A stretch of DNA of 64,000 nucleotides from Arthrobacter sp. OV608 (GTDB taxonomy: Bacteria; Actinomycetota; Actinomycetes; Actinomycetales; Micrococcaceae). Position numbers and translations under genes: made by a program. The DNA is taken from positions 186,001-250,000 of the forward strand of contig FOEZ01000005.1 in NCBI GenBank assembly GCA_900110595.1. Direction: 5' to 3'. Of this stretch, positions 39,285-47,851 are shown in pieces; the stretch's first letter is position 1; each line of letters starts with the position of its first letter. The notes beneath the pieces were generated by a model. The model saw only the letters and a list, made by a program, of their open reading frames with translations. It was not told the DNA's origin and searched no databases.

Positions 39285-40691
39285 ATGCCTTTCCTCAACC
39301 ACATCCAGCGCTGGGCCGAAGAGCGGCCGCACCACACCGCCGTCGTCGTCGCCGGTCAGCGCCTCACCTGGGCGGAGCTCCGCGATGCCGCCGCCGCCCT
39401 GGTTCCGGAGACCAAAGCGGTCACGTCACTGTGCGAGGCGAACTCGGCCGGATTCGTCGCCAGGTTCGCCGCCGCGGTTGCCGGCGGGCGCCAGTGCGCC
39501 GTCCTTGATCCCGCCTGGCCGGCACCGCTGCAGGAGGATATTGTCCGCCGGGTAGAATCGTCTGCCCGGCCGGCGGCCGTGTCCGCGGAGGATGAGCTGG
39601 CCGACGGCGGGCCGGAGGCCACCTTCCTGATTGGCCTCACGTCCGGCACCACTTCTGTCCCCAAAGCCTTCACGAGGTCACGGCGGTCCTGGCAGGAGTC
39701 CTTCAAAGCGTCCATTGAGTTCTTCGGGCTGGTACAGGACGATGTAACGCTTGCGCCGGGCCCGCTGGCGGCGAGCCTGAACCTGTACGCACTGTCAGAA
39801 TGCCTCTACGCAGGTTCCGAATTCCAGACACTGGAGACGTTCGACGTCGGAGACGTCCATGCGGCCATCACCTACGACCGTGTCACCCGGCTGGTGCTGG
39901 TGCCCACCATGCTGAGGATGCTCAGCGAACGTGGATTGACCGGATGCGTGGACGCTTCCGGGCTGCGCACCATCATCTGTGCCGGGTCCAAGCTCGACGC
40001 CCGGACCCTGGAAGCTGCCCGCCGCTGGGCGCCCAACGCCACTATTTACGAGTACTACGGCGCCTCCGAGCTGAGCTTTGTCTCGGGCGCGGGCCTGCCC
40101 GCCGGGGAAACGGCCGCCATGGGCGGGACGGGCATTGGGCGGCCTTTCCCGGGGGTGGACGTCAGGATCCTCAACGATTCGGGCGAACCGGTTCCGGACG
40201 GAGCCGCGGGCAACATCAGCGTGCGCAGCGGGATGGTCAGCAACGGCTACCTGTGGGGCGATGACGGGCAGGCCCTCAGATCCTTAGGCGGCTGGTTCAC
40301 GGTGGGGGACCAGGGCTACCTCGAAGCGGGAGAACTGCATATCCTGGGCCGCCGGGCGGACATGATCCTCACGGCTGGCAAGAACGTGTACCCGCATGAA
40401 GTGGAACTGGCGCTGGCGGCCGTGCCCGGCGTGGCTGCAGCGATGGCCGCCGGCATGCCGGACGACCTGCGGGGCCAGCGGGTGGTGGCCGCAATTGTTC
40501 CGTCTGCGGGTGCTGTTACCGCCACCCAGTTGAAGGCGGGGCTGGAAACCATCCTGGCCCGCGACAAGTGGCCCCTCCAGTACTATGCGGTCACCGAATT
40601 GCCCACCACGGACCGCGGCAAAGTCAGCCGAAACGTCCTGCTGGACTGGATCAATGCCGGTGACTCCCGGATCCGCACCCTTGGCGCCTGA
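39285..40691 (+). CDS. AMP-forming acyl-CoA ligase family protein (YhfT-like)
   Basis: The 468-residue ANL-superfamily enzyme has the P-loop TSGTTSVPK (about residues 125-133), YEYYGASELSF (A5), GWFTVGDQGYL (A7) and the C-terminal catalytic lysine in DRGKVSRNVL. It overlaps the next gene, a thiolase, and is convergent with bioN. The same pairing, an acyl-CoA ligase (yhfT) and thiolase (yhfS) with a bioY gene, exists in Bacillus subtilis under BirA control. A role linked to biotin or its acyl precursor is therefore plausible but unproven. ATG 39285 has TAAAGT 7 bases upstream. Confidence 0.87.
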   Translation: MPFLNHIQRWAEERPHHTAVVVAGQRLTWAELRDAAAALVPETKAVTSLCEANSAGFVARFAAAVAGGRQCAVLDPAWPAPLQEDIVRRVESSARPAAVSAEDELADGGPEATFLIGLTSGTTSVPKAFTRSRRSWQESFKASIEFFGLVQDDVTLAPGPLAASLNLYALSECLYAGSEFQTLETFDVGDVHAAITYDRVTRLVLVPTMLRMLSERGLTGCVDASGLRTIICAGSKLDARTLEAARRWAPNATIYEYYGASELSFVSGAGLPAGETAAMGGTGIGRPFPGVDVRILNDSGEPVPDGAAGNISVRSGMVSNGYLWGDDGQALRSLGGWFTVGDQGYLEAGELHILGRRADMILTAGKNVYPHEVELALAAVPGVAAAMAAGMPDDLRGQRVVAAIVPSAGAVTATQLKAGLETILARDKWPLQYYAVTELPTTDRGKVSRNVLLDWINAGDSRIRTLGA

Positions 40692-41859
40692 ACTCCTGCC
40701 GCCCAATCGGCAGCCCGTCATCATCGCGGCGCGGCGCACTCCCGTCTGCCGGACCAACGGTGCGTTGCGGACGCTTCGCGCCCACGAGCTGCTGGCCCCG
40801 GTCCTGCGCGAGCTGGCGGCTTTCCCCGGGATCGAGCCGGGTGATGTTAGCGACGTGGTGATCGGCAACGCCGTGGGTGGCGGCGGAAATGTGGCGCGGC
40901 TTGCCCTCCTGGAAGCAGGTTTGCCGGTCAGCGTGCCCGGGCTTACGGTGGACCGGCAGTGCGGTTCCGGCCTGGACGCGATCGTCCTTGCTTCCGGGCT
41001 GGTGGCGGCCGGCGGCAATCCCCTGTACCTGGCCGGTGGAGTGGAGAGCACCAGCACCGCGCCGCTGCGGGCGCATCGAAGGGACGACGGCGGCCCGGAG
41101 TTCTACCCGCGGGCCCAGTTTGTGCCGGAGGCCTTTGGCGACCCGGACATGGGTGTCGCAGCAGAAACTGTGGCCCATAGGTTCGGCATCAGCCGGGACC
41201 GGCAGGATAGGTTTGCGCTGCTGAGCCACCAAAAGGCCCTCGCGGCAGCTGCGGCAGGATTCTTCGACGACGAACTGGTCCCGCTGGTGAATGGTGCGGG
41301 AACCGTTGCTGTGGATGATGGCCCGCGCCGGGGGCTGGGCGCGGCGGTGATGGCGCGGTTCCCGGCCGCATTCGTGGACGGGGGAACAGTCACCGCCGGA
41401 AACTCCTGCTTCGACGCCGATGCCGCCTCCGCCGTCGTCATCACTTCCCTGCAGCGGGCCCGGGACTTGGGGGTGCCCGACGGTCTGCTGGTGCTCGGCA
41501 CCGGCACCGCCGGGGTGGAACCAGACGTGCTCGGCATTGGTGCGGCCGCTGCGGCACGGGAAGTGCTGGCTGCTGCAGGAGTGACTGCGGATGAGCTGGA
41601 GCTGGTGGAGTTCAATGAGGCGTTCGCGTCGCAGACGCTGGCCTGCCTCGACGAACTGGGGATTGATCCTGCCCGGGTGAACCGCGACGGCGGCGCCTTG
41701 GCTTTGGGCCACGCGTACGGTGCATCGGGCGCTGTCCTCGTGACGCGGTTGTTGGCCCAGGCGCGCAGGCAGGGAACACCGGGAAGCCTTGCACTCGCCA
41801 TGATCAGCATCGCGGGCGGCATGGGGACCGCCGCATTGCTGCGGTACGAGCGCTTCTAG
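40660..41859 (+). CDS. Thiolase-family protein (YhfS-like) with altered active site
   Basis: The 399-residue thiolase fold has the nucleophile Cys in DRQCGSGLDA and the His in ALGHAYGASGA. The second catalytic Cys, normally in a CIGGGMG-like block, is Ser here (MISIAGGMG). NEAFASQ is conserved. The start may be GTG 40660 or ATG 40654, both inside the ligase gene, so it is coupled to it. Without the second Cys, normal acetoacetyl-CoA cleavage may be lost or changed. Context suggests a role with the neighbouring ligase and biotin transporter. Confidence 0.87.
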   Translation: MTPGSAPLAPELLPPNRQPVIIAARRTPVCRTNGALRTLRAHELLAPVLRELAAFPGIEPGDVSDVVIGNAVGGGGNVARLALLEAGLPVSVPGLTVDRQCGSGLDAIVLASGLVAAGGNPLYLAGGVESTSTAPLRAHRRDDGGPEFYPRAQFVPEAFGDPDMGVAAETVAHRFGISRDRQDRFALLSHQKALAAAAAGFFDDELVPLVNGAGTVAVDDGPRRGLGAAVMARFPAAFVDGGTVTAGNSCFDADAASAVVITSLQRARDLGVPDGLLVLGTGTAGVEPDVLGIGAAAAAREVLAAAGVTADELELVEFNEAFASQTLACLDELGIDPARVNRDGGALALGHAYGASGAVLVTRLLAQARRQGTPGSLALAMISIAGGMGTAALLRYERF

Positions 41860-41876
41860 CCGCGTCTTCCGGCGCT

Positions 41877-42500
41877 TCAGTCCTCCGCTTCGCCCAAACC
41901 GCGGGCGGCGAGTGCTTCGCCAGTCTGCCGGGCGAAGGCCACGGAAGTGATGAACACGGGCAGGATCAGTGCCCGGGGGTTGCGCTCCAGTCCCCGTGCC
42001 CGGGCGGAATCGCGGACGTCAGCGAAGGTGCCCGCGATGTAGGGGATGCTGCGCAGCATGATCCCGATGGTCAGGGCAAACCGCTCGGGGTCCGCGCCGA
42101 ATCTTTTGAAGGGGCTTGCTGCTTTGACCACACCGTCCAGGAGCTTTTGGACGGGGGTGGTGGCGGTGAGCAGCGATGCCGCCACCACGCACACCAGGAT
42201 GTTAAGGACGATCCGCGCCGCAGTGGGCGCGCCGAGCTGCCACCACTGGAAGAGCCCGATCACCAGCAACACCGCGGCCAGCGGGCGGACGGCGCGCCAG
42301 AGCCGTTTCAGGCCGGCGCCGGTGAGCAGGAAAAGGCCGCAGAGTACGGCGAGTACCGCCGTCGAGATGCGCCAGTCCTGGATGATGAACGACGCGAGGC
42401 CGCAAGCGAAGACCAGGAGGAACTTCAGGGCCAGCGGTGTACGGTGGATCAGCGAGTTCCCGGGCACGTAGTTGGCCAGGAGGAAGCCATGTCCTCTCAC
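41877..42500 (-). CDS. bioN: Biotin ECF transporter, transmembrane T component
   Basis: The 207-residue EcfT-type membrane protein has about five helices and both signature arginine motifs near the C-terminus (DSARARGLERNPR and LAARGLGE), which couple to the ATPase. It overlaps bioM by 4 bases. With bioM and bioY it forms a complete energy-coupling-factor importer for biotin. Confidence 0.92.
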   Translation of the reverse strand: MRGHGFLLANYVPGNSLIHRTPLALKFLLVFACGLASFIIQDWRISTAVLAVLCGLFLLTGAGLKRLWRAVRPLAAVLLVIGLFQWWQLGAPTAARIVLNILVCVVAASLLTATTPVQKLLDGVVKAASPFKRFGADPERFALTIGIMLRSIPYIAGTFADVRDSARARGLERNPRALILPVFITSVAFARQTGEALAARGLGEAED

Positions 42501-43228
42501 CGCGGGCTCGGTTCCGTGGTGTGCAGCCCGTCCATGCAGAGGGTGCGGTAGGTAGCCACGGCCTCCGCGGGAGCGCCGTCGAAGGCGACCCTGCCTTGTT
42601 CGATGACCAGCACACGGTCCATTTCCAGGGCCAGGTCAAGGTCGTGGGTGGACATGATGATCTGCTGGTCCAGCCCGGCCAATGTCCTGCGAAGGAGTTC
42701 GCGGTTGCGGAGGTCCAGGAGGGTGGAGGGCTCGTCGAGTACCAGGACCTTGGGGCTGACCGCCAGCACGGCGGCGAGGGCCATCAGCTGCCGTTCGCCG
42801 CCGGAAAGCTCGTAGATACTCTGGTCCGCCAGGTGCAGGAGCCCCAGGCGCCGCAGCGCCGCTTCAGCCTGGCTCCGCCGTTCGGTGCCGTTCTTCACCG
42901 AGCGGCGGAGGGACAGTTCCACGTCCTCCCGGCCGGTGGGCATCACCAGCTGGGACAGGGGATCGGTGAATACGAAGCCCACGTTCCTGCGGACCCTGCG
43001 GACGGCACCGACTGTATCGTCGCCGTCGACCGCTACAGTGCCCGAGGTTGGCTGGACGAGGCCGTTGACCAGCCGCAGGAGGGTGGATTTTCCGGAGCCG
43101 TTGGCGCCGATGACGCCGACCCGCCTTTCCGTCAGGCGGAGGTCGACGGCGTCAAGGAGCACTTTGGGCTCCGGCGAGTCATCAGTTTCGACGGCGACCG
43201 TTACCTGGTCAAAGGTCACTGCGGGCAT
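42497..43228 (-). CDS. bioM: Biotin ECF transporter, ATPase component
   Basis: The 243-residue ABC ATPase of the energy-coupling-factor type has Walker A GANGSGKSTL, signature LSGGERQLM, Walker B VLVLDEPSTLLD and the switch His in MSTHDLDLA. It lies 10 bases after bioY and overlaps bioN, so bioY-bioM-bioN is one operon. Confidence 0.93.
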   Translation of the reverse strand: MPAVTFDQVTVAVETDDSPEPKVLLDAVDLRLTERRVGVIGANGSGKSTLLRLVNGLVQPTSGTVAVDGDDTVGAVRRVRRNVGFVFTDPLSQLVMPTGREDVELSLRRSVKNGTERRSQAEAALRRLGLLHLADQSIYELSGGERQLMALAAVLAVSPKVLVLDEPSTLLDLRNRELLRRTLAGLDQQIIMSTHDLDLALEMDRVLVIEQGRVAFDGAPAEAVATYRTLCMDGLHTTEPSPR

Positions 43229-43238
43229 GGGGGAGATC

Positions 43239-43895
43239 CTAGGCCTTGGTGGTCTGGCTGGTAGCGGCTTTGGCGGCGGTGCGGCGGACGCGGCGGACCA
43301 GGATGTCCGGGAAGGCGCGGTGGAGGGCGACGGCGATGACCGCGGCGAGGATGTTCTTGATGATGTCGCCCGGGTAGAACACCAGGTCGCTGAGGAAAGC
43401 CTGGCCCAGGGTGGCCTTGGTGTTCAGGGCGATGCCGGCGACGCCGAGCGAGTGCACCACCACCACGCTGGTGACTGTTGCGGCCAGGAAGAGCCACAGG
43501 GCGCGGGTTTTGGTGGTCCGGCGGATCACCACGGTGGCGAGCCAGCCGACCACCAGTGCGGCGATGGGGAAGGCAATGATGTAGCCGGCGGACGGTCCGG
43601 CGAGGATACCCAGGCCGCTGCGGCCCTGGCTGAAGATGGGAAGGCCCGCGAGGCCCAGGAGGGTGTACAGCCCGACGGCGGCGAAACCCCTTCCCGGGCC
43701 AAGGACCAAGCCGGTGAGCATCACGGCGAGGGTCTGGAACGTGATGGGGACGCCGAAGCCGTTAACGGCGAGGCCTGGGACGAGCGCTGCGCCGGCGACG
43801 AGGGCGGCGAAGACGGCAATCAGGCCGAGGTCGGTGGCGTTCCAGCGGCGCCTGGCCTTGGGGGCGTTTGAGACGGCTGTGTTGGTGTTGCTCAT
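43239..43895 (-). CDS. bioY: Biotin ECF transporter, substrate-binding S component
   Basis: The 218-residue BioY protein binds biotin in the membrane. It has six helices, a conserved GFGVPITFQTLAVMLTGLVLG stretch (residue 50 region) and YTLLGLAGLPIF. It is the first gene of bioYMN. An inverted repeat 21-42 bases upstream of its ATG is a candidate operator. Confidence 0.94.
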   Translation of the reverse strand: MSNTNTAVSNAPKARRRWNATDLGLIAVFAALVAGAALVPGLAVNGFGVPITFQTLAVMLTGLVLGPGRGFAAVGLYTLLGLAGLPIFSQGRSGLGILAGPSAGYIIAFPIAALVVGWLATVVIRRTTKTRALWLFLAATVTSVVVVHSLGVAGIALNTKATLGQAFLSDLVFYPGDIIKNILAAVIAVALHRAFPDILVRRVRRTAAKAATSQTTKA

Positions 43896-43915
43896 GGGAA
43901 GGTCCTGTCGGGGTT

Positions 43916-43937
43916 GTACAAGCGGAATCTAATGTAC
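43916..43937 (-). promoter_or_regulatory. Inverted repeat upstream of bioY, possible biotin-responsive operator
   Basis: Arms GTACA and TGTAC are separated by 12 bases, 21 bases upstream of the bioY start. The overall layout resembles a BirA operator, but the arms do not match the Bacillus/E. coli consensus, so the regulator is uncertain. Confidence 0.3.
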
Positions 43938-44131
43938 CGCTGACGTTACCGGGGTGCTATGGACCCCATTTTGTAGGGGGCCTACTAAAGCTGGGGGTGG
44001 CCGCTGACGGCAGGGCACAACCGGCCGGCATTGCCGCCCCTGCGGCGGGTTCCCCCACCGCCTGGTAGGTCTTGGATCTGACGTAGGCTTGCAGCGTCGT
44101 TCTTGGACGAGAGCATGTGGGGAAAAGAAAT

Positions 44132-44296
44132 ATGAATATCGTCCTGGCTTTGGTGTTTGCCGCCATCTTCTTTTACATCCTTTACGGGGTCATCAGGGCG
44201 GCGACACGGGATGGCATCCTGGCAGCACAGCAACAGCTGGCGCCCGACGTCGCCGAGGATGACCAGGAAGTGAGACGTGACGGGTCTCCAGCGTGA
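44132..44296 (+). CDS. Small single-pass membrane protein, 54 residues
   Basis: An ATG at 44132 follows GGGGAAAAG with good spacing and opens a 54-codon frame. Residues 3-21 (IVLALVFAAIFFYILYGVI) form one hydrophobic helix, and a charged, acidic cytoplasmic tail follows. No family recognised. It is too short for most gene callers. Support is the ribosome-binding site, the helix and the codon pattern. Confidence 0.6.
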   Translation: MNIVLALVFAAIFFYILYGVIRAATRDGILAAQQQLAPDVAEDDQEVRRDGSPA

Positions 44297-44352
44297 CCCG
44301 TGGCCTCAACGACGTGCACCTCACTAGTCGCTCGTTTCGGTGCGTCACGCTG

Positions 44353-44811
44353 TTACTGCCCGGGAATCGGCTCACCCGCAAGATGCTGATTGCGCGTCTC
44401 GATTAAGTTCTGAAGGTATCGGGCCAACACCAGTTTCTCCACCAGTCGTCCCAGGAGTCCGAATGGGGCCGAGAATTCAATCCGGTCCACCATCAGCGTT
44501 CCTTCTGAATCCTGCCGGAACTCATGAACGTGCCGGAACCGGCGAAACGGGCCTCTGACCTGTTCATCGACAAAATATTCGGGTGGGTGCATCTCGGTAA
44601 TCCTGCTGGTCATCTGCAGCGGCAGGCCAAAATGCCAGGCCCGCCACGTCACTTCCTCATCCAAAGAGATCAGGCCGCTCGTCACGCCAGCGACGGCTTC
44701 TTCACGGGACTTTGCCATCGAGTTTTTGTGGACGTCGATGTTTCGGGCAAGGTCGAACAACTCGGATTGCCGCCTATTTGTCCGCGTTATGCACTCGAAG
44801 AAGACAGCCAT
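44353..44811 (-). CDS. SRPBCC-family protein (polyketide cyclase/START-like fold)
   Basis: The 152-residue protein has the helix-grip signature of small hydrophobic-ligand binders: FECITRTNRRQSELFDLARNID at the start, VTWRAWHFGLPLQMTSRITEM, and a last helix LVEKLVLARYLQNLIETRN. Function is unknown. The ATG at 44811 has AATACT 6 bases upstream; 11 more codons are open but probably untranslated. Confidence 0.8.
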   Translation of the reverse strand: MAVFFECITRTNRRQSELFDLARNIDVHKNSMAKSREEAVAGVTSGLISLDEEVTWRAWHFGLPLQMTSRITEMHPPEYFVDEQVRGPFRRFRHVHEFRQDSEGTLMVDRIEFSAPFGLLGRLVEKLVLARYLQNLIETRNQHLAGEPIPGQ

Positions 44812-44917
44812 GGTCAGAGTATTGCATCCTCGAGCCGGGGTCACCTCCCTTGTTCGTGATCGTCGCGCTCTTGTCGGGCGCCGCCGGCGAACTCCGATTG
44901 ATCGGTAGTGTGGGCGG

Positions 44918-45454
44918 GTGGACTTTTCCTGTGAGCTTGCCGATGGGGTTGTGCTGCGCCCAGTCCAGGTGTCGGATGCTGCGGAGCTGGCAGCGGCGGT
45001 TCAAGCAAACCGGTCTTACCTGGCTCCCTGGGAGCCGATCAGGCCCGAGGAGTTCTACACATTTGAGGGTCATCGAGAGGTTATTGAACGACGCCGGGCC
45101 GAGCTTGATGCGGGGACAGCACTTCCCATGGTTCTGTCCGCGAAGGGCAGCATAGTCGGTCTGCTGACCCTCAGTTCGATCGTGCGTGGTGCCTTCCAGA
45201 ACGCCCACGTAGGCTACTGGCTCGCGCAATCGGCCCAAGGAGCCGGCCTCATGACTGCGGCGGTCGGCAGTGCCATAAAGGTCGCAAGGGACCACCTCGG
45301 TCTGCACCGGCTCGAAGCCGCAACTCTGGTCCATAATGTCGCCTCCCAAAGGGTGCTTGAGAAGAACGGCTTCGAGGCCTACGGCACGGCCCATGCCTAC
45401 CTTCGAATAGCCGGCCTGTGGCAGGACCACCGCATGTATCAGCGAATCCTTTAG
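44918..45454 (+). CDS. GNAT-family N-acetyltransferase, RimJ/RimL type
   Basis: The 178-residue acetyltransferase shows the RimL-type layout: GVVLRPVQVSDAAELAAAV at the start, IVGLLTLSSIVRGAFQNAHVGYWL, acetyl-CoA loop AQSAQGAGLMTAA, and RVLEKNGFEAYGTAHAYLRI near the end. It would acetylate a ribosomal-type N-terminus or a small amine; the substrate is unknown. The GTG start has TAGTGT 6 bases upstream. Confidence 0.87.
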   Translation: MDFSCELADGVVLRPVQVSDAAELAAAVQANRSYLAPWEPIRPEEFYTFEGHREVIERRRAELDAGTALPMVLSAKGSIVGLLTLSSIVRGAFQNAHVGYWLAQSAQGAGLMTAAVGSAIKVARDHLGLHRLEAATLVHNVASQRVLEKNGFEAYGTAHAYLRIAGLWQDHRMYQRIL

Positions 45455-45519
45455 ACATCGGCCGACTCCTGTTCCCAGGACCATTGCCCTGCCAGCGCGC
45501 CGCGTGGCAGTATCCCGAC

Positions 45520-45858
45520 ATGATGAAATACCTCATTTCCTTCCCAAGTGAGGCCATGGTCCTCACCGACGAAGAGTTCCCAATTGTCTCCGCTGACTCC
45601 CACGCTGTGATTCAGGAGGCGAAGGACGCCGGAGTCTACGTATTCGGCGGCGGAATCAACGAGGAAGTCGATCCGGTGCTGGTCTCCGCTGACGGGTCGG
45701 TGAGCACCGGGACCTATCCGGGCTCCAGGGTCAACGGTGGATTCTGCGTGTTGGAGCTGCCCACGCGAGAGGACGCTGTGGAATGGGCCCGGAAGATCGC
45801 CGTCGCCTGCCGTTGCTCCCAGGAACTCCGCGAATTTGGGTACGACCCGGAAAGCTAG
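45520..45858 (+). CDS. YCII-related (DGPF-type) small protein
   Basis: The 112-residue protein fits the YCII/DGPF fold: MMKYLISFPSEAMVL at the start, VFGGGINEEVDPVLVSADG in the middle and GGFCVLELPTREDAVEWARKIA near the end. Family members are dimeric ferredoxin-like proteins, some with dehydrochlorinase-like activity; this one is unassigned. The longer frame from 45418 overlaps the acetyltransferase gene and is not needed. Confidence 0.75.
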   Translation: MMKYLISFPSEAMVLTDEEFPIVSADSHAVIQEAKDAGVYVFGGGINEEVDPVLVSADGSVSTGTYPGSRVNGGFCVLELPTREDAVEWARKIAVACRCSQELREFGYDPES

Positions 45859-45876
45859 CTGCCGGGGAGCCTTGGC

Positions 45877-46287
45877 TCAGATATCGAGTGTCCGGCGTTT
45901 GGCCGCCACAAACTCTTCCCGGGTAAGAGCACCCTGCGAATAGAGGTTTGCTATGAGGGCAAGCTGGGACGCCACCGATTCTTCCTCCCTCACTTTGTCT
46001 GCTTTCATAACGCGGTGTTTTCCCACATGGGCAGGAGCGCCGAAGCGCCTAACTTTGTTGACGCTGAGTGCCTGCACTAAGAGCACCAGGGCGCCGAGAA
46101 CCCCTGCCGCAATTCCCAGGGGCACGGACAGCAAAGACTGGGAGGCGATCCCTATGACCACGATTGCCGCCCCGGCACCGGACAGACAGACACCGGCTGC
46201 CCATCGCGCTGTATCACGCAGGGGCCGCTTTCCTCTGAACTCAAACAGATAGCCGCCAACCTCGTGCGGAACCGCATGCTCGTTCAT
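45877..46287 (-). CDS. SHOCT-domain membrane protein
   Basis: This protein of about 136 residues has two hydrophobic segments (WAAGVCLSGAGAAIVVIGIA and VPLGIAAGVLGALVLLVQAL). The C-terminal SHOCT-type helix pair is LALIANLYSQGALTREEFVAAKRR. The short C-terminal domain is thought to mediate oligomerisation; function is unknown. ATG 46287 is used; ATG 46317 would add 10 residues. Confidence 0.7.
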   Translation of the reverse strand: MNEHAVPHEVGGYLFEFRGKRPLRDTARWAAGVCLSGAGAAIVVIGIASQSLLSVPLGIAAGVLGALVLLVQALSVNKVRRFGAPAHVGKHRVMKADKVREEESVASQLALIANLYSQGALTREEFVAAKRRTLDI

Positions 46288-46389
46288 GCGTTGAAGGATA
46301 TACCCGGGCCAGAGCATTGAACATCCGACGTCCAGAGCTGCCTGGCGGCACGTCGAACAGCGGACTTTCCTTGATTGCGAAAGGGTAGT

Positions 46390-47220
46390 TCAGCCCTGGG
46401 CCTGGGGCAGCACCAGCAGGTAGCCGGCCGGGAGTTCGCTGCTCCACCGCCGCGGCTCACGGACCACAAACTGCGTGGCCAGCTGCTCGGGAGTGAGCAG
46501 GCTGTTGGGTTCGGGGGAGGGGCCCCACTGTCCACTGCCGTATGGATAGAGGGGATCCAATACGTGGATGCCGGTGACCGAGAACTCCGGGAACTGGGCC
46601 GGATCGCCGACCGACTCGAAGCCACTCATCACCCAGGCGTGGCGGCCGCTCCACATAACGAGCCCAACGGGGCGGCCCGTCTCGGTCATCGCCCGCGCCG
46701 CGGTCTGCAGGGCGTCCCCGTAGTCGGGAATGCTGACCACGGAGTATGGCCCCATCCCCACCTCGGTGAGGACCTGCGCCCAACCGAACGGATTGGCTCC
46801 GTTGAATGAGTTGGATGAATGCGCCCGGGCCATCTCCCACAGCTCACCCTGCTGGCCGGAGTCAGTCCAGCTCCCACCCCCTGTGTCGTCGACGAGGTTA
46901 TGCGCCATCTGGATGCTCGCTGCAACACACCAGTCGAAGGTGTACTGCGGAACGAAGTCGCCCTCCTGGTAGAGGTTGAGGGCAAACGGCTGGGGGACGG
47001 CAACCGGGGCGGCAACCGGCGCCGGGGCGTCGGCTGTGGGGATCTGCTGAGGGGCGACGGCGGTTTCGGTGGCTGGCGCAGTCGCCGGGGCAGTCGCCGG
47101 GGCGGCCGCCGTCGGCTGTTCCGTCGCTGCGGCGTCAAGGCCAACAGTGGGTGTGCAGCCCGCGATAAAGCCCGCCAGGACAACGAGCCAGGCCAGAAGA
47201 CGGGTACGGGCACCGATCAT
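46390..47220 (-). CDS. Putative lipoprotein with papain-like C39-type peptidase domain
   Basis: The 276-residue protein starts with a lipoprotein signal (RLLAWLVVLAGFIAGC, lipobox IAGC, Cys at residue 22). A Pro/Ala/Thr-rich linker (about residues 30-85) follows, then a C39-like domain. The triad is visible: Cys in DWCVAAS, His in GRHAWVMSG, Asp in HVLDPLYP. It is probably anchored outside the membrane and may cut peptides; it lacks an ABC transporter partner. The ATG at 47220 gives the clean signal; 20 extra upstream codons would spoil it. Confidence 0.82.
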   Translation of the reverse strand: MIGARTRLLAWLVVLAGFIAGCTPTVGLDAAATEQPTAAAPATAPATAPATETAVAPQQIPTADAPAPVAAPVAVPQPFALNLYQEGDFVPQYTFDWCVAASIQMAHNLVDDTGGGSWTDSGQQGELWEMARAHSSNSFNGANPFGWAQVLTEVGMGPYSVVSIPDYGDALQTAARAMTETGRPVGLVMWSGRHAWVMSGFESVGDPAQFPEFSVTGIHVLDPLYPYGSGQWGPSPEPNSLLTPEQLATQFVVREPRRWSSELPAGYLLVLPQAQG

Positions 47221-47298
47221 GATGGTCCAGTTTACCGCGGCGTGCAGGACTGCCCGGGAAAGATTTTTAGGCAGAGCCACCAGGGCAGGGGCCTGGCT

Positions 47299-47682
47299 TC
47301 ACCGGTAGAGAGCGTAAAACAGAAGTCCCAGGCCGGGACCAAGAGATTGCCCGATGGCGCTGGCCAGGAGGCGCTTCTCCGTGATCCACAGCCAGATGCC
47401 GAGGAGGAAGTGGCTGGCGCAGCAGAAGATCACGATTGCTGACCCGCCAGCAGCATTGCCGGCAAAGTTCAGCATCCACAGACCTGTAACGATGCCCAGC
47501 CCGAAGGCGATGTTGTAGGCGCCAACGTTCATGGCCCACATGCGGACGGCTGCGACATCTTCAGGTTTGACCAAAAAAATCCTGTAGAAGCGGCGATCGC
47601 CATGAAAGAAAATCTCCAGCGGGCCGACGGCGATCAGGGCCAAGGCAGTTATCCCTGCGAAAATCTGGCTCAGTAGATTCAT
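47299..47682 (-). CDS. DUF1304 integral membrane protein
   Basis: The 127-residue protein has four predicted helices (QIFAGITALALIAVGPLEIFF, NIAFGLGIVTGLWMLNFAG, IVIFCCASHFLLGIWLW, and a last helix near LGPGLGLLFYAL). It carries the DUF1304 patterns EIFFHGDRRFYRIF and NVGAYNIAFGLG. Function is unknown. ATG 47682 is chosen over an ATG 7 codons upstream because it follows a GGAGGATT sequence. Confidence 0.85.
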   Translation of the reverse strand: MNLLSQIFAGITALALIAVGPLEIFFHGDRRFYRIFLVKPEDVAAVRMWAMNVGAYNIAFGLGIVTGLWMLNFAGNAAGGSAIVIFCCASHFLLGIWLWITEKRLLASAIGQSLGPGLGLLFYALYR

Positions 47683-47851
47683 TCCAAATCCTCCCCAGGG
47701 CAAGGCCGGAACACCCTGCTGCCTCCCGTGCAGGATAGGGCTCGAACGGGACCGCCTTCAAGCGTCCGCCAGTCGGCGTCGCCTGCTTCCGCGCATGCTG
47801 GAATGAACTTGCATGTGAAGCCGTCACGACGGCGCCGCTAACCTCTGAGTT

